Origin: Phormidesmis sp963789215
GTDB lineage: Bacteria; Cyanobacteriota; Cyanobacteriia; Phormidesmidales; Phormidesmidaceae
Reading direction: 5' to 3'
Length of the DNA: 64,000 nt
Assembly (NCBI GenBank): GCA_963789215.1
Contig: CAWBJY010000015.1
Location: 124,001 to 188,000 of the forward strand
Shown here: piece after piece, positions 36,748-45,592 of the stretch
How the letters are laid out: each line of letters begins with the position of its first letter
Numbering within the stretch: the stretch's first letter is position 1
The notes under the pieces: model-generated
What the model was told of the DNA's origin: nothing
Seen by the model: only the letters and a program-made list of their open reading frames with translations
The model's database searches: none
Program-made: the position numbers and the translations under genes

Positions 36748-36905
36748 TTGAGAATTAGCGCCTAATATGCGCCGATGTTTAGTTTTCTAGGTTCAGTTAA
36801 AGCGCAGTCTAAAGGCAGAGAATTTACATCAATTATTTAGATTCGTGGTAGGGGCCTAGCAGTGCTAAACCCCTACGACATATAGCGCTATTCGCCAATC
36901 ACCGA

Positions 36906-38135
36906 TTACTTAGTGATCTTAGAGACAACGCCCGCACCGACAGTACGGCCACCTTCACGAATCGCAAAGCGCATGCCCTGCTCAATTGCGATGGGGTTAA
37001 TCAGCTTTACATTCATTTTGATGCGATCGCCAGGCATCACCATCTCAGCTTCGCTACCATCGTCAGCAGTAAAGCTTTCAATAGAGCCAGTTACATCGGT
37101 AGTTCGCACGTAGAACTGAGGTTTGTAGCCAGGGAAGAACGGGGTATGACGACCGCCTTCTTCTTTATTCAGCACGTACACTTCAGACTCAAACTCAGTG
37201 TGAGGCGTGATGCTCTTAGGCTTAGCTAAAACCATGCCGCGCTCAATGTCCTCCTTTTGAAGACCCCGCAGCAGTACGCCAACGTTATCGCCAGCCATAC
37301 CAGATTCGAGGCTCTTCTGGAACATCTCAACGCCCGTGACCGTGGTCTCACGAGTGTCACGAATACCAACAAGCTGCACAACCTCGCCCACTTTGACCAT
37401 ACCGCGCTCAATTCGGCCCGTCGCAACGGTACCTCGACCGGTAATCGAGAATACGTCCTCAACGGCCATCAAGAAAGGCTTGTCAACTTCACGCTCAGGC
37501 GTCGGAATGTAAGCATCGACTTCATCCATCAGGGCATGAATTTTATCGACCCACTCATCGTCACCGCGACCTGTAGTAGGCGTAGCAATCAATTTTTCAA
37601 CCGCCTTTAGCGCAGAACCAGCAGTAACGGGAATATCGTCACCAGGAAAATCGTAAGAGCTCAGCAGCTCACGAATCTCTAGCTCAACTAGCTCAAGCAG
37701 TTCCTCATCGTCTACCTGGTCTTGCTTGTTCATGAACACAACAATGTTAGGTACGCCAACTTGGCCAGCAAGCAAAATGTGCTCACGAGTTTGAGGCATA
37801 GGGCCATCGGCAGCAGACACAACCAGGATAGCGCCGTCCATCTGAGCTGCACCCGTGATCATGTTCTTCACATAGTCAGCGTGGCCAGGACAGTCAACGT
37901 GAGCGTAGTGACGATTTTCTGTCTCATACTCTACGTGGGCGGTGTTGATCGTAATACCGCGCGCTTTTTCCTCAGGAGCCGAGTCAATTTCAGCATAGCT
38001 CTGAGCTTTACCGCCGCCAGCTGCCGCTAGGGTCATAGTAATAGCGGCTGTCAACGTTGTCTTACCATGGTCAACGTGGCCAATCGTACCAATATTGACG
38101 TGGGGTTTACTTCTTACAAATTTTTCGCGTGCCAT
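36906..38135 (-). CDS. tuf: Elongation factor Tu
   Basis: Delivers aminoacyl-tRNA to the ribosome. 409 residues with the slightly enlarged cyanobacterial length. G1 GHVDHGKTT near residue 19, the switch region ARGITINTAHVEYE, G3 DCPGHADYVKNM, G4 NKQDQVDD, and C-terminal GGRTVGAGVVSKI. It follows fusA by 27 bp, so it is cotranscribed. Confidence 0.99.
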   Translation of the reverse strand: MAREKFVRSKPHVNIGTIGHVDHGKTTLTAAITMTLAAAGGGKAQSYAEIDSAPEEKARGITINTAHVEYETENRHYAHVDCPGHADYVKNMITGAAQMDGAILVVSAADGPMPQTREHILLAGQVGVPNIVVFMNKQDQVDDEELLELVELEIRELLSSYDFPGDDIPVTAGSALKAVEKLIATPTTGRGDDEWVDKIHALMDEVDAYIPTPEREVDKPFLMAVEDVFSITGRGTVATGRIERGMVKVGEVVQLVGIRDTRETTVTGVEMFQKSLESGMAGDNVGVLLRGLQKEDIERGMVLAKPKSITPHTEFESEVYVLNKEEGGRHTPFFPGYKPQFYVRTTDVTGSIESFTADDGSEAEMVMPGDRIKMNVKLINPIAIEQGMRFAIREGGRTVGAGVVSKITK

Positions 38136-38162
38136 GAATTTTCTGTGTGTTCCTAAAACTAA

Positions 38163-40238
38163 CTATGCGTTCCCTTTGTTTCTGGCGATGATCGCCTCAG
38201 CCACATTACGCGGAACTTCCTCGTATTGACTGAACTCCATAGAGAAGATGCCTCTTCCCTGAGTTTTGGAGCGAATGTCGGTTGCGTAACCAAACATCTC
38301 GGCTAAAGGCACCTGGGCGGAAACCTTTGTAACGCCATCTTCAGATCCCATCCCCTCAATTTGACCGCGACGAGCGTTTAAGTCTCCCATCACGTCTCCG
38401 AGGAAATCTTCTGGAGCTTCCACTTCGACCTTCATCATGGGTTCCAAAAGAACCGGAGAGGCTTTCATCACGGCTTCTTTGACTGCCATAGAGCCAGCAA
38501 TTTTAAATGCCATCTCTGACGAATCAACGTCATGATAAGAACCGTCCATCAAAGTGACCTTAACATCAATTAATGGATATCCGGCTAGAATACCAGATTC
38601 GCAAGCTTCTTTCATGCCCTGCTCAGCCGGAGAGATAAATTCTTTTGGAATAGTACCACCGACAATTTTGCTGACAAACTCGAAGCCTGTGCCCTCTTCC
38701 GCAGGCTCCATCTCAATGACAACATGGCCAAACTGGCCCTTGCCGCCACTCTGCCGGATAAACTTTCCTTCTGCCTTTGCAGGCTGCTGAATCGTCTCCC
38801 GGTAAGACACCTGAGGCGCACCGATGTTGGCTTCCACCTTGAATTCTCGCAACATGCGGTTGACAAGAATATCTAGGTGTAACTCCCCCATCCCGGCAAT
38901 CACGGTCTGGTTGGTTTCCGGATCGATGCTGACCCGAAAAGTGGGATCTTCTTCAGAAAGCGACTGTAGCGCCTTCGAAAGCTTCTCCATGTCCTGTTTT
39001 GTCCGAGGCTCTACCGCCACGGAAATCACCGGCTCAGGAATATAAAGCGATTCCAGCACGATCGGATCGTCTGCGTCGCAGATAGTATCTCCGGTGAATG
39101 TGTCACGAAGCCCTAACGCTGCACCTAAGTCGCCTGCTCGCATCTCATCTACTTCGATCCGATCGTCAGCTTTGAGGATAATCAAGCGAGAAATTCGCTC
39201 TTTTTTGTCCTTAGTCGCGTTGTAGATATAGCTGCCCTTTTTGAGCACACCAGAGTACACACGGATGAAAGTGAGGCGACCATAAGGATCAGCCATAATC
39301 TTAAACGCCAGTGCCGCCGCTGGCGTTTCGTCATTAGCAGGTCTAGTACCTATTTCACCATTCGGCAAAGTGCCCTGAATAGCCGGAACTTCAGAAGGCG
39401 ATGGTAAATAGTCAACAACGGCGTCTAGCAGCAGCTGTACACCTTTGTTCTTAAAGGCAGAGCCGCAGAGCATTGGCACCATGTTCTCGCTAATGGTAGC
39501 CTTGCGGATCGCCTGCATCAGCTCTTCAGGAGAGATTTCCTCGCCTTCTAAGTAACGCTCCATCAGCGCGTCATTAGTTTCAGCCACGGTCTCTAGCATC
39601 AGGGTGCGATATTCCTTCGCTTTATCCATCATCTCTGAGGGAATATCCGTCACCTTGATGTCCGTGCCTAAATCATTGGTGTAGATATGCGCCTTCATCT
39701 CAATGAGATCAATCACACCCTCGAAATGGTCTTCAGCGCCAATCGGAATCTGAATCGCGACGGCTTTAGCTCGCAGCCGGTCTTTCACCTGCTCGAATAC
39801 CTTAAAAAAGTTTGCGCCAGTTCTGTCCATTTTGTTGACAAACGCAATGCGCGGCACCTTATAACGATCTGCTTGGCGCCAAACCGTCTCAGATTGAGGT
39901 TGAACGCCGCCTACAGAGCAGAAAACTGCGACAACACCATCTAGAACCCGCATAGAGCGCTCTACTTCAATGGTGAAGTCTACATGGCCTGGCGTATCGA
40001 TGATATTGATTTGGTGATCGCGCCAATTCGTCGTGATAGCCGCAGCGGTGATGGTAATTCCGCGCTCTTTTTCTTGCTCCATCCAATCGGTAACCGCATT
40101 ACCATCATGGACTTCGCCAATTTTATGTACGACGCCTGAGTAGAACAAAATGCGCTCAGTCGTCGTTGTTTTGCCTGCGTCGATATGAGCGGCAATACCA
40201 ATATTTCTAATTCTGTCGAGTGGAGTTTTACGGGCCAC
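38163..40238 (-). CDS. fusA: Elongation factor G
   Basis: Translocation GTPase, 691 residues. G1 AHIDAGKTTTTERILF, switch I ERGITITAAAITTNW, G3 DTPGHVDFTIEVERSM, G4 NKMDRTGA; domain IV GGKGQFGHV. All domains are complete. Part of rpsL-rpsG-fusA-tuf-rpsJ; a 14-bp perfect hairpin separates it from rpsG. Confidence 0.99.
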   Translation of the reverse strand: MARKTPLDRIRNIGIAAHIDAGKTTTTERILFYSGVVHKIGEVHDGNAVTDWMEQEKERGITITAAAITTNWRDHQINIIDTPGHVDFTIEVERSMRVLDGVVAVFCSVGGVQPQSETVWRQADRYKVPRIAFVNKMDRTGANFFKVFEQVKDRLRAKAVAIQIPIGAEDHFEGVIDLIEMKAHIYTNDLGTDIKVTDIPSEMMDKAKEYRTLMLETVAETNDALMERYLEGEEISPEELMQAIRKATISENMVPMLCGSAFKNKGVQLLLDAVVDYLPSPSEVPAIQGTLPNGEIGTRPANDETPAAALAFKIMADPYGRLTFIRVYSGVLKKGSYIYNATKDKKERISRLIILKADDRIEVDEMRAGDLGAALGLRDTFTGDTICDADDPIVLESLYIPEPVISVAVEPRTKQDMEKLSKALQSLSEEDPTFRVSIDPETNQTVIAGMGELHLDILVNRMLREFKVEANIGAPQVSYRETIQQPAKAEGKFIRQSGGKGQFGHVVIEMEPAEEGTGFEFVSKIVGGTIPKEFISPAEQGMKEACESGILAGYPLIDVKVTLMDGSYHDVDSSEMAFKIAGSMAVKEAVMKASPVLLEPMMKVEVEAPEDFLGDVMGDLNARRGQIEGMGSEDGVTKVSAQVPLAEMFGYATDIRSKTQGRGIFSMEFSQYEEVPRNVAEAIIARNKGNA

Positions 40239-40346
40239 AAAAACCTCCTTGAAGCCTGTCGCAATGTTAGGGAGCTTCTTTGCGACTAAACCATTATAGA
40301 AATTACTTGAGAAAATTTACGCAGCGGATAACCGTATGTCAGACAC

Positions 40347-40383
40347 AACAGGTCTTACTGAAAGCTATCCAGTAAGACCTGTT
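40347..40383 (-). repeat. Perfect 14-bp hairpin between rpsG and fusA
   Basis: AACAGGTCTTACTG and CAGTAAGACCTGTT pair fully around the loop AAAGCTATC. On the minus transcript it lies 29 nt after rpsG and about 110 nt before fusA and is not followed by a T-tract, so a processing or mRNA-stabilising element, or a leaky terminator, is more likely than a true terminator. Confidence 0.8.
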
Positions 40384-40411
40384 TGCGAAAGCTATAAACG
40401 GTCAGCAGCTT

Positions 40412-40882
40412 CTAGTATCGGTAGTGAGCAAACGCTTTGTTTGCCTCAGCCATGCGATGAGTCTCTTCACGCTTGCGAACTGCACCGCCCGTCTCGTTCG
40501 CTGCATCAATGAGTTCGTTAGCAAGCTTGGAAGCCATAGTACGGCCACCGCGCGATCGCGAAAACTGAGTCAACCAACGCAAAGAAAGCGCTGTGCCTCG
40601 CTCAGAGCGAACTTCCATAGGCACCTGATAAGTAGCACCACCCACTCGACGCGCCTTAACTTCAACCAGCGGCGTTGTGTTACGCACTGCGGTTTCAAAG
40701 GTTTCAAGGGGATCGTTACCCGTGCGCTCTTCAATCACCTTGAAGGCTCCGTAGAGGATCTTATTAGCAACGGACTTCTTACCACTTTGCATAATGCGAC
40801 GAGACATCATACTGACCAGGCGGCTGTTATAGACAGAATCTGGGGGGACGGTACGCTTTTGGGCGGCTGAACGGCGAGACAT
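40412..40882 (-). CDS. rpsG: 30S ribosomal protein S7
   Basis: 156 residues, standard S7 that nucleates assembly of the 30S head. SRRSAAQKRTVPPDSVYNSRLVS at the start (split for reading), GKKSVANKILY, RVGGATYQVPMEV and the C-terminal KREETHRMAEANKAFAHYRY. Second gene of the str operon, 317 bp after rpsL. Confidence 0.98.
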   Translation of the reverse strand: MSRRSAAQKRTVPPDSVYNSRLVSMMSRRIMQSGKKSVANKILYGAFKVIEERTGNDPLETFETAVRNTTPLVEVKARRVGGATYQVPMEVRSERGTALSLRWLTQFSRSRGGRTMASKLANELIDAANETGGAVRKREETHRMAEANKAFAHYRY

Positions 40883-41199
40883 GAGGGTTTAACCTTTATT
40901 AAATAGTATGGAGTGAAGAAACGAATCTGTGCCTACGGCATCAGTCCTTAAATTGCATCAGTCCTAATTGCAAAGGGACTCTCAAAAAAGACTGAGCGAG
41001 CTAACACGTTGTAGGGCAAGCAGTCAGACAACCCAACTAACTACGCCGCCCTGCTAATTTTTAAGGCACAGCAGAAGTGTAAAGAGGCAACGTCACTAAC
41101 AAACCTTGATCATTAAAAGAGCTTCAGCATCACTCTTTTAAATAAAATTTGTCAGGTTTGCGCTTAAAAACTTACCATTAGCGCCCCGAAGGCAAAATA
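40883..41199 (-). promoter_or_regulatory. rpsL-rpsG intercistronic region
   Basis: No gene in this unusually long 317-bp spacer. It holds an imperfect two-copy direct repeat (GCATCAGTCCTTAAATT at 40938-40954, GCATCAGTCCTAATT at 40955-40969) and a hairpin TAAAAGAG/CTCTTTTA (41114-41140) that on the minus strand ends in TTTTAAT and could attenuate transcription after rpsL. Confidence 0.5.
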
Positions 41200-41580
41200 T
41201 TAGGAAGCTGCTTTAGGTTTTTTCGCACCGTACTTAGAGCGGCTTTGACGGCGATCTTTGACGCCAGCCGTGTCCAAGGTACCGCGAATAATGTGATAAC
41301 GAACGCCAGGTAGGTCTTTAACCCGACCACCCCGAATCATTACGACTGAGTGCTCCTGAAGGTTATGGCCGATACCAGGAATGTAGGCAGTGACCTCAAA
41401 ACCAGACGTTAAACGAACCCTCGCGACCTTTCTAAGCGCCGAGTTTGGCTTCTTAGGCGTGGTGGTATATACGCGGGTGCAAACGCCACGGCGCTGAGGG
41501 CAGCTCTTGAGGGCGGGAGACTTCGTTTTCTTAGTGGCTTTAGAGCGCTCACTGCGAATGAGCTGTTGAATCGTTGGCAT
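41200..41580 (-). CDS. rpsL: 30S ribosomal protein S12
   Basis: 126 residues, standard S12 at the decoding centre. PTIQQLIRSERSK at the start, then KKPNSALRKVARVRL (containing the lysine whose change gives streptomycin resistance; here wild-type), the GHNLQEHSVV loop and PGVRYHIIRG. First gene of the str operon. Confidence 0.98.
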   Translation of the reverse strand: MPTIQQLIRSERSKATKKTKSPALKSCPQRRGVCTRVYTTTPKKPNSALRKVARVRLTSGFEVTAYIPGIGHNLQEHSVVMIRGGRVKDLPGVRYHIIRGTLDTAGVKDRRQSRSKYGAKKPKAAS

Positions 41581-41644
41581 AAGGCGGGGGGTAATTACTC
41601 CGCAAGATAAGTTGTCATGAGAAACGATACTACCAAGTTTTTTT

Positions 41645-42022
41645 TCATCCTGTCAATCTTTGACTGGACTCAACATCGGCCTCTAGCTGAAAATCTCTAG
41701 CTGAAAAAGCGTAGCCGCACCGACAGGTTTCAGTCGCAATCGGATTGTCAAAGCGAAAGGCACCGCCCATTAGGTCTTCAGAAAAGTCGATTTTGAGGTT
41801 TTGGATGTAGGGGAGACGATCGCGCTTTACCACCAATCTCACATCATCAAACGCATACATTTCATCGTCAGGCTCAGTCTCATCAGCATCGAGACTAAGC
41901 GAATAGGCCCACTGAGCGCAGCTACTAGGTTGCAAGCTCAATCGACAAGAAGTTTCAGGCTTACCCTGCCTTCGGCGCAGCCGATTAATTTCGTGGCGAG
42001 CAGCCGCCGTCAGCTTAATCAT
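41645..42022 (-). CDS. A-type iron-sulfur carrier (HesB/IscA-like)
   Basis: Carries or donates Fe-S clusters. Starting at ATG 42022 (MIKLTAAARHEINRL, the family N-terminus; the frame opens at 42049), the three ligand cysteines are Cys35, Cys100 and Cys102 (TETCRCGYAF), the same spacing class as IscA. After CRCG the family normally ends within a few residues; here 18 more follow (ARDFQLEADVESSQRLTG), and the DNA encoding them begins with a 14-bp tandem duplication that shifts the frame. 64 bp upstream of rpsL on the same strand. Confidence 0.88.
   Translation of the reverse strand: MIKLTAAARHEINRLRRRQGKPETSCRLSLQPSSCAQWAYSLSLDADETEPDDEMYAFDDVRLVVKRDRLPYIQNLKIDFSEDLMGGAFRFDNPIATETCRCGYAFSARDFQLEADVESSQRLTG
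41681..41708. repeat. 14-bp tandem duplication inside the 3' end of the iscA-like gene
   Basis: CTCTAGCTGAAAAT (41681-41694) and CTCTAGCTGAAAAA (41695-41708). Because 14 is not a multiple of three, the two copies are read in different frames. Confidence 0.9.
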
Positions 42023-42203
42023 AGAAATACAGGTAAATAGAACGTCCACTGTGTCTATACAACCATTTTCAGCAGCATAAAACCATAAAAGAGGGAGGCC
42101 ACCCTAACTGGATGATCTCCCCAAAAATGAATCAGCAAGCAGATAGATCGACAACGCCTGGCAATTCGGTTAGCAATCAGCCAGATTGCGCTGTTGTCTA
42201 ACT

Positions 42204-42248
42204 CTACTTAGTCTGACACTACTTAGTCTGGCCCTACTCAGTCTGTCC
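42204..42248. repeat. 15-bp tandem repeat (3 copies) after the cupin gene stop
   Basis: CTACTTAGTCTGACA, CTACTTAGTCTGGCC and CTACTCAGTCTGTCC are contiguous and abut the stop codon (42249-42251). Read on the minus strand in the gene's frame, each unit ends in TAG, so four in-frame TAG codons follow each other at 15-nt spacing. Confidence 0.95.
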
Positions 42249-42677
42249 CTATTTATCAGAGTGACGAGCATAGTCGTCCTGGTAACGAGTGATATCGTCT
42301 TCACCCAAGTACTCGCCATTTTGCACTTCGATCAAGATCAAAGGAAGAACGCCAGAATTCTCTAAGCGGTGTGTCGTACAAGCAGGTACGTACGTAGACT
42401 GATTGGTGCACAGCATAATCTCCTTGTCGCCGCAGGTTACCTTAGCTGTACCAGAAACCACAATCCAGTGCTCGCTGCGATGGTGGTGCATTTGCAGGCT
42501 GAGGCGATGACCAGGTTTAACCTCAATGCGCTTAATTTTGTAGCCAGCGCCTTCTTCTAACACCGTAAAAGAACCCCAGGGTCTGCATTCGGTAGCCGCA
42601 ACGCCGTCGAAGCTTGGAGCGGAGTTTGGAGTAACGGTGGCTTTGTCTGACTGAATACGTTCTTTGGTTTGAACCAT
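42249..42677 (-). CDS. Cupin protein, mannose-6-phosphate isomerase type II-like
   Basis: 142 residues matching the C-terminal cupin of bifunctional mannose-1-phosphate guanylyltransferase/phosphomannose isomerase as a stand-alone protein: RPWGSFTVLEEGAGYKIKRI, metal-binding HHHRSEHWIVVSGTA, and the second cupin motif VPACTTHRLEN. Likely interconverts fructose-6-P and mannose-6-P for GDP-mannose and envelope sugars, inferred from the family. Monocistronic by spacing. Confidence 0.88.
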   Translation of the reverse strand: MVQTKERIQSDKATVTPNSAPSFDGVAATECRPWGSFTVLEEGAGYKIKRIEVKPGHRLSLQMHHHRSEHWIVVSGTAKVTCGDKEIMLCTNQSTYVPACTTHRLENSGVLPLILIEVQNGEYLGEDDITRYQDDYARHSDK

Positions 42678-42729
42678 GGTAATAGTAATCTCCCGGTTGG
42701 AGGTATAGTTTGCACCCGCAGTGGAAGCA

Positions 42730-42757
42730 GGCTATGTGGTTTGGGCTATGTAGTTTG
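42730..42757. repeat. 14-bp tandem duplication upstream of the cupin gene
   Basis: GGCTATGTGGTTTG (42730-42743) followed by GGCTATGTAGTTTG (42744-42757), about 53 bp before the cupin start codon and so in its leader or promoter. Confidence 0.85.
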
Positions 42758-42925
42758 TATGTTGCCTTGTGTGGATGCAGATTTCAACGCTGGTTGATTC
42801 TAACAATCTGCTTCCCTAGTCTGTAAAGTGACGACGTCAACCTAGGGGCGTTCCCTACCAAGTCTTCATCCGCATGAACTCATATTGAAGTCAAACAGTA
42901 AGAGATAGACATCAGGCTGTATAAA

Positions 42926-44890
42926 TTATTCCCGGCCCAGAATGAACAAGCCAATTCCGTTGTTGACCCGAGCAGCCGTCTGGGGGGGGCGGTTCAGCAA
43001 TTGGCCGCCTAAATAAAGGCTCGATGAGCTGCCACCGTCCAGATTTAGCGCATCTATAGATCCTAGCTGCTGCATAATTTGAGCAGTTTCGGCCAGATTA
43101 GGCCCTCTGCCACCAACGCGATCATGCATCGTGGCAATTATCCAAGTGCCGTCTGCGGTTTTACCGACAGCCGTACGAGGCGCTGAGCCTTGAATAAAGT
43201 TAGTGCTAAAGCCCTCTAGCTGCGGGTTAAGAACAATACTGCGATCGCGAATCAAAAGCGGCCCGCCGCCCATCACGTTTGGATACTGATCGAACGCTGA
43301 GGGTTGACTTTGGCTAGCAAGCCCGATCTGAGTGCCATTGGTGAACCCTAGCGAATTGCCACTGTTGCTACGAAACGACAGCAGATAGCCATCGCTGGGA
43401 ATTGCAAGGCTACGGCTGCCCGCTTTACCGATCGTTTGGCGATCGGTTACCACGTCATTGCGAACTGTTACCACAATTTCGCCATCCACAATAGAGCTGT
43501 AGGTAGCACCCCAATCTGAGGTATATCGGCCAATACCCGCCTGTACATAGCCACTGTTGAGCGCCAACACAGGGAAAGACTTGCCCGCCGCGCTCACGAC
43601 CTCTGAGAGCGCCAACCGATCCATCATCAAATCGCCTTGGTCATTCCAAGCCATTGCACCTCGGCCCAAAATAGGTCCAGAAAGCCACTGCCCGGCGTTA
43701 CGTACCGCGCCCAAAGGCAGCTGATTATTTCGGTTAAAAAAGCCTGCATTGACCGCGCCTGCGGCCCGCTGCTGCTGAGCTGTATTGACAATGGGTGCGA
43801 TGCCAATGGCACTGCTAGGATTACTGCGAATAGGCCGCATCGACAGCATCGTCGGATCGGGCTTGGCAATAAACATATATACCGGAAAGCGGCTAGCGCC
43901 GACGTTGACATACTGCTGACGCCAGCGCAATCCATTAGCCCAAGCGACATCCCGTTCGACCATCGCATCTTTACGAATGTCAATGACGACCCTTGCCGGA
44001 TTTCCCGTTGACCAAACTTGAGGACTCGCGCCGCCTTTCGTCTTCACCTTGATAATGGTGTGGCCGCTGAGAGGAGCAACATCTAGCTGAGTAATCAGAT
44101 TGCCTTTCGCAGCTTTAAAGCCAGAAACCATTTGAGGTGTAATGACACCCGCAATCTTAATGGTAAAAATATCCGAAGACTCAACTTGCCAGGTAGTAGG
44201 GCCAGACAAATCGACAACGATGCGATCGCCCCAGGTTTGCTTACCTTGACGAACACCGCTGACCGTAGCCGTTGGCAAACCCACCTGCAACGTAGAACCC
44301 GCAGCTTGAGTTGTCCAACCCGATCTTGCAGCAAAATCAGTGACATCTATATATCGATTCGTACTGTCCCACCAGGCGGGTAGATAGCTAATCTCATCTT
44401 GAGTAGTTGGAAACCAGCGGATAGGCTGCTGTGAGGCATCGGTCGTACTTAGCAGTTCCGCTCCAATTAGGGTCGAAACCGCTACGCTCGAAAGACCCAA
44501 CCGACCGTCACGCTGCTGCCATGCGCCCGCCAGCGTCTGCCCATTTAACCGAATGCTGTTGCCCGCAGAAGTGATGACTTCATTAGCACTCGCTGTCAGT
44601 TGAAACGTCTGAAGCGGCTCTAGCTGAGAGATTTCAGATGTAAACTCAGCATCTAGCGATCGCACCGCCTCATCTATTTCAGGCTGAGCAACCGGAGATT
44701 TCTTGAGCGCCACTGAACTTACCAAAACCCAAGCTAGCGCAGTGGTAGCGCCTAGCAAAGCAATTCTAACTAGCGCTAGACCAGGCGTCCCAAACGTTTT
44801 ATCGACAGGCGCTTCTAGGGATAGCCGGCTGATGTTTCGATGGGATGATCGACGAGAAGAAACCGGCTGACGGCGAAATAGCGACTTCAT
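42926..44890 (-). CDS. Exported phosphodiester glycosidase family (NAGPA domain) protein
   Basis: 654 residues. Basic N-terminus, one transmembrane or uncleaved signal segment (about 37-62, ALVRIALLGATTALAWVLVSS, split for reading), a copper-amine-oxidase-N/AMIN-like region (about 90-320) and a C-terminal phosphodiester glycosidase domain (about 400-654) with VNAGFFNRNN, GSAPRTAVGKT and the signature ALNLDGGSSSSLYLGG. The domain hydrolyses sugar phosphodiesters in known members; here a cell-wall or exopolysaccharide substrate in the periplasm is inferred. Confidence 0.87.
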   Translation of the reverse strand: MKSLFRRQPVSSRRSSHRNISRLSLEAPVDKTFGTPGLALVRIALLGATTALAWVLVSSVALKKSPVAQPEIDEAVRSLDAEFTSEISQLEPLQTFQLTASANEVITSAGNSIRLNGQTLAGAWQQRDGRLGLSSVAVSTLIGAELLSTTDASQQPIRWFPTTQDEISYLPAWWDSTNRYIDVTDFAARSGWTTQAAGSTLQVGLPTATVSGVRQGKQTWGDRIVVDLSGPTTWQVESSDIFTIKIAGVITPQMVSGFKAAKGNLITQLDVAPLSGHTIIKVKTKGGASPQVWSTGNPARVVIDIRKDAMVERDVAWANGLRWRQQYVNVGASRFPVYMFIAKPDPTMLSMRPIRSNPSSAIGIAPIVNTAQQQRAAGAVNAGFFNRNNQLPLGAVRNAGQWLSGPILGRGAMAWNDQGDLMMDRLALSEVVSAAGKSFPVLALNSGYVQAGIGRYTSDWGATYSSIVDGEIVVTVRNDVVTDRQTIGKAGSRSLAIPSDGYLLSFRSNSGNSLGFTNGTQIGLASQSQPSAFDQYPNVMGGGPLLIRDRSIVLNPQLEGFSTNFIQGSAPRTAVGKTADGTWIIATMHDRVGGRGPNLAETAQIMQQLGSIDALNLDGGSSSSLYLGGQLLNRPPQTAARVNNGIGLFILGRE

Positions 44891-45592
44891 AGATTGCTGA
44901 GTGGGATTCCAGGTAAGAGCAAAGGGTCAGATCTTGAGATAAGACTGGTGACAAGGTTCACACGAAAGGGCAGCGCAGATTCAAGACTTTTAGTTAAAGA
45001 CTCTTGCGAAAAGTTGCGTAGGCCATCTGACTGTCCGCAGCTTGTGCTCGCTTATTGCTTTTAACACCCCTTACCTTTCAGAGGCTTCCCTACCGCGCCC
45101 TGAGCGATAAACAATACTTGACAATCAGAGTTTAGATGGATGGCAGAAGCAGCGTACGAAAAATCTGACAGTGGTTTTATCGTCTACAAAAGATCAAACA
45201 GAGTCTCAAGGGCACTCCAAAACCTCGTAGAAATACAGAGAACGCTTAAGTCTTTTAGACTACTCAACGCTGATATTTCTCAATGAAAATGTTCGAGATA
45301 TAAAGCGTCCAACCGCTAAGCCTAGGTAGCGGAACAGAACGATGCGTAAAAAACCGTAGTTTTGAACACGATTTATGCGTCTGAAATCTGTTTTTATTAC
45401 GTAATAAAGCAAAGTACAGATGAAGCATTGTGTAAACAAAAAGAAATGCAGGCCGTACGGTGAGTGAATCCGATCTCATTCAATTTGATTTAGCTGCAGC
45501 TTTAATGTTGCTTAATAATTCTCTATAATTTTTAAGACGTAGCTTCATTTATTCAGCTCCATCCACCTTCATTTAGAACAGGTAACGCACGA
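44891..45592. promoter_or_regulatory. Divergent region between NAGPA-domain gene and glsF
   Basis: No gene is supported in these 702 bp. For glsF there is a consensus -10 TATAAT at 45524-45529, giving a leader of about 57 nt. A perfect palindrome AGCTGCAGCT (45492-45501) lies centred about 40 bp before the predicted start, where activators bind. I found no NtcA box (GTA-N8-TAC) at the right distance. A TTGACA at 45118-45123 has no matching -10. Confidence 0.5.

Noticed and set aside
45380..45420. Possible NtcA site (GTA...TAC) upstream of glsF
   Set aside because: Spacing between GTA and TAC is 11 instead of 8, and it is too far from the -10.
45264..45479. 71-codon minus-strand ORF upstream of glsF
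   Set aside because: No ribosome-binding site, no recognisable motif, AT-rich promoter DNA.
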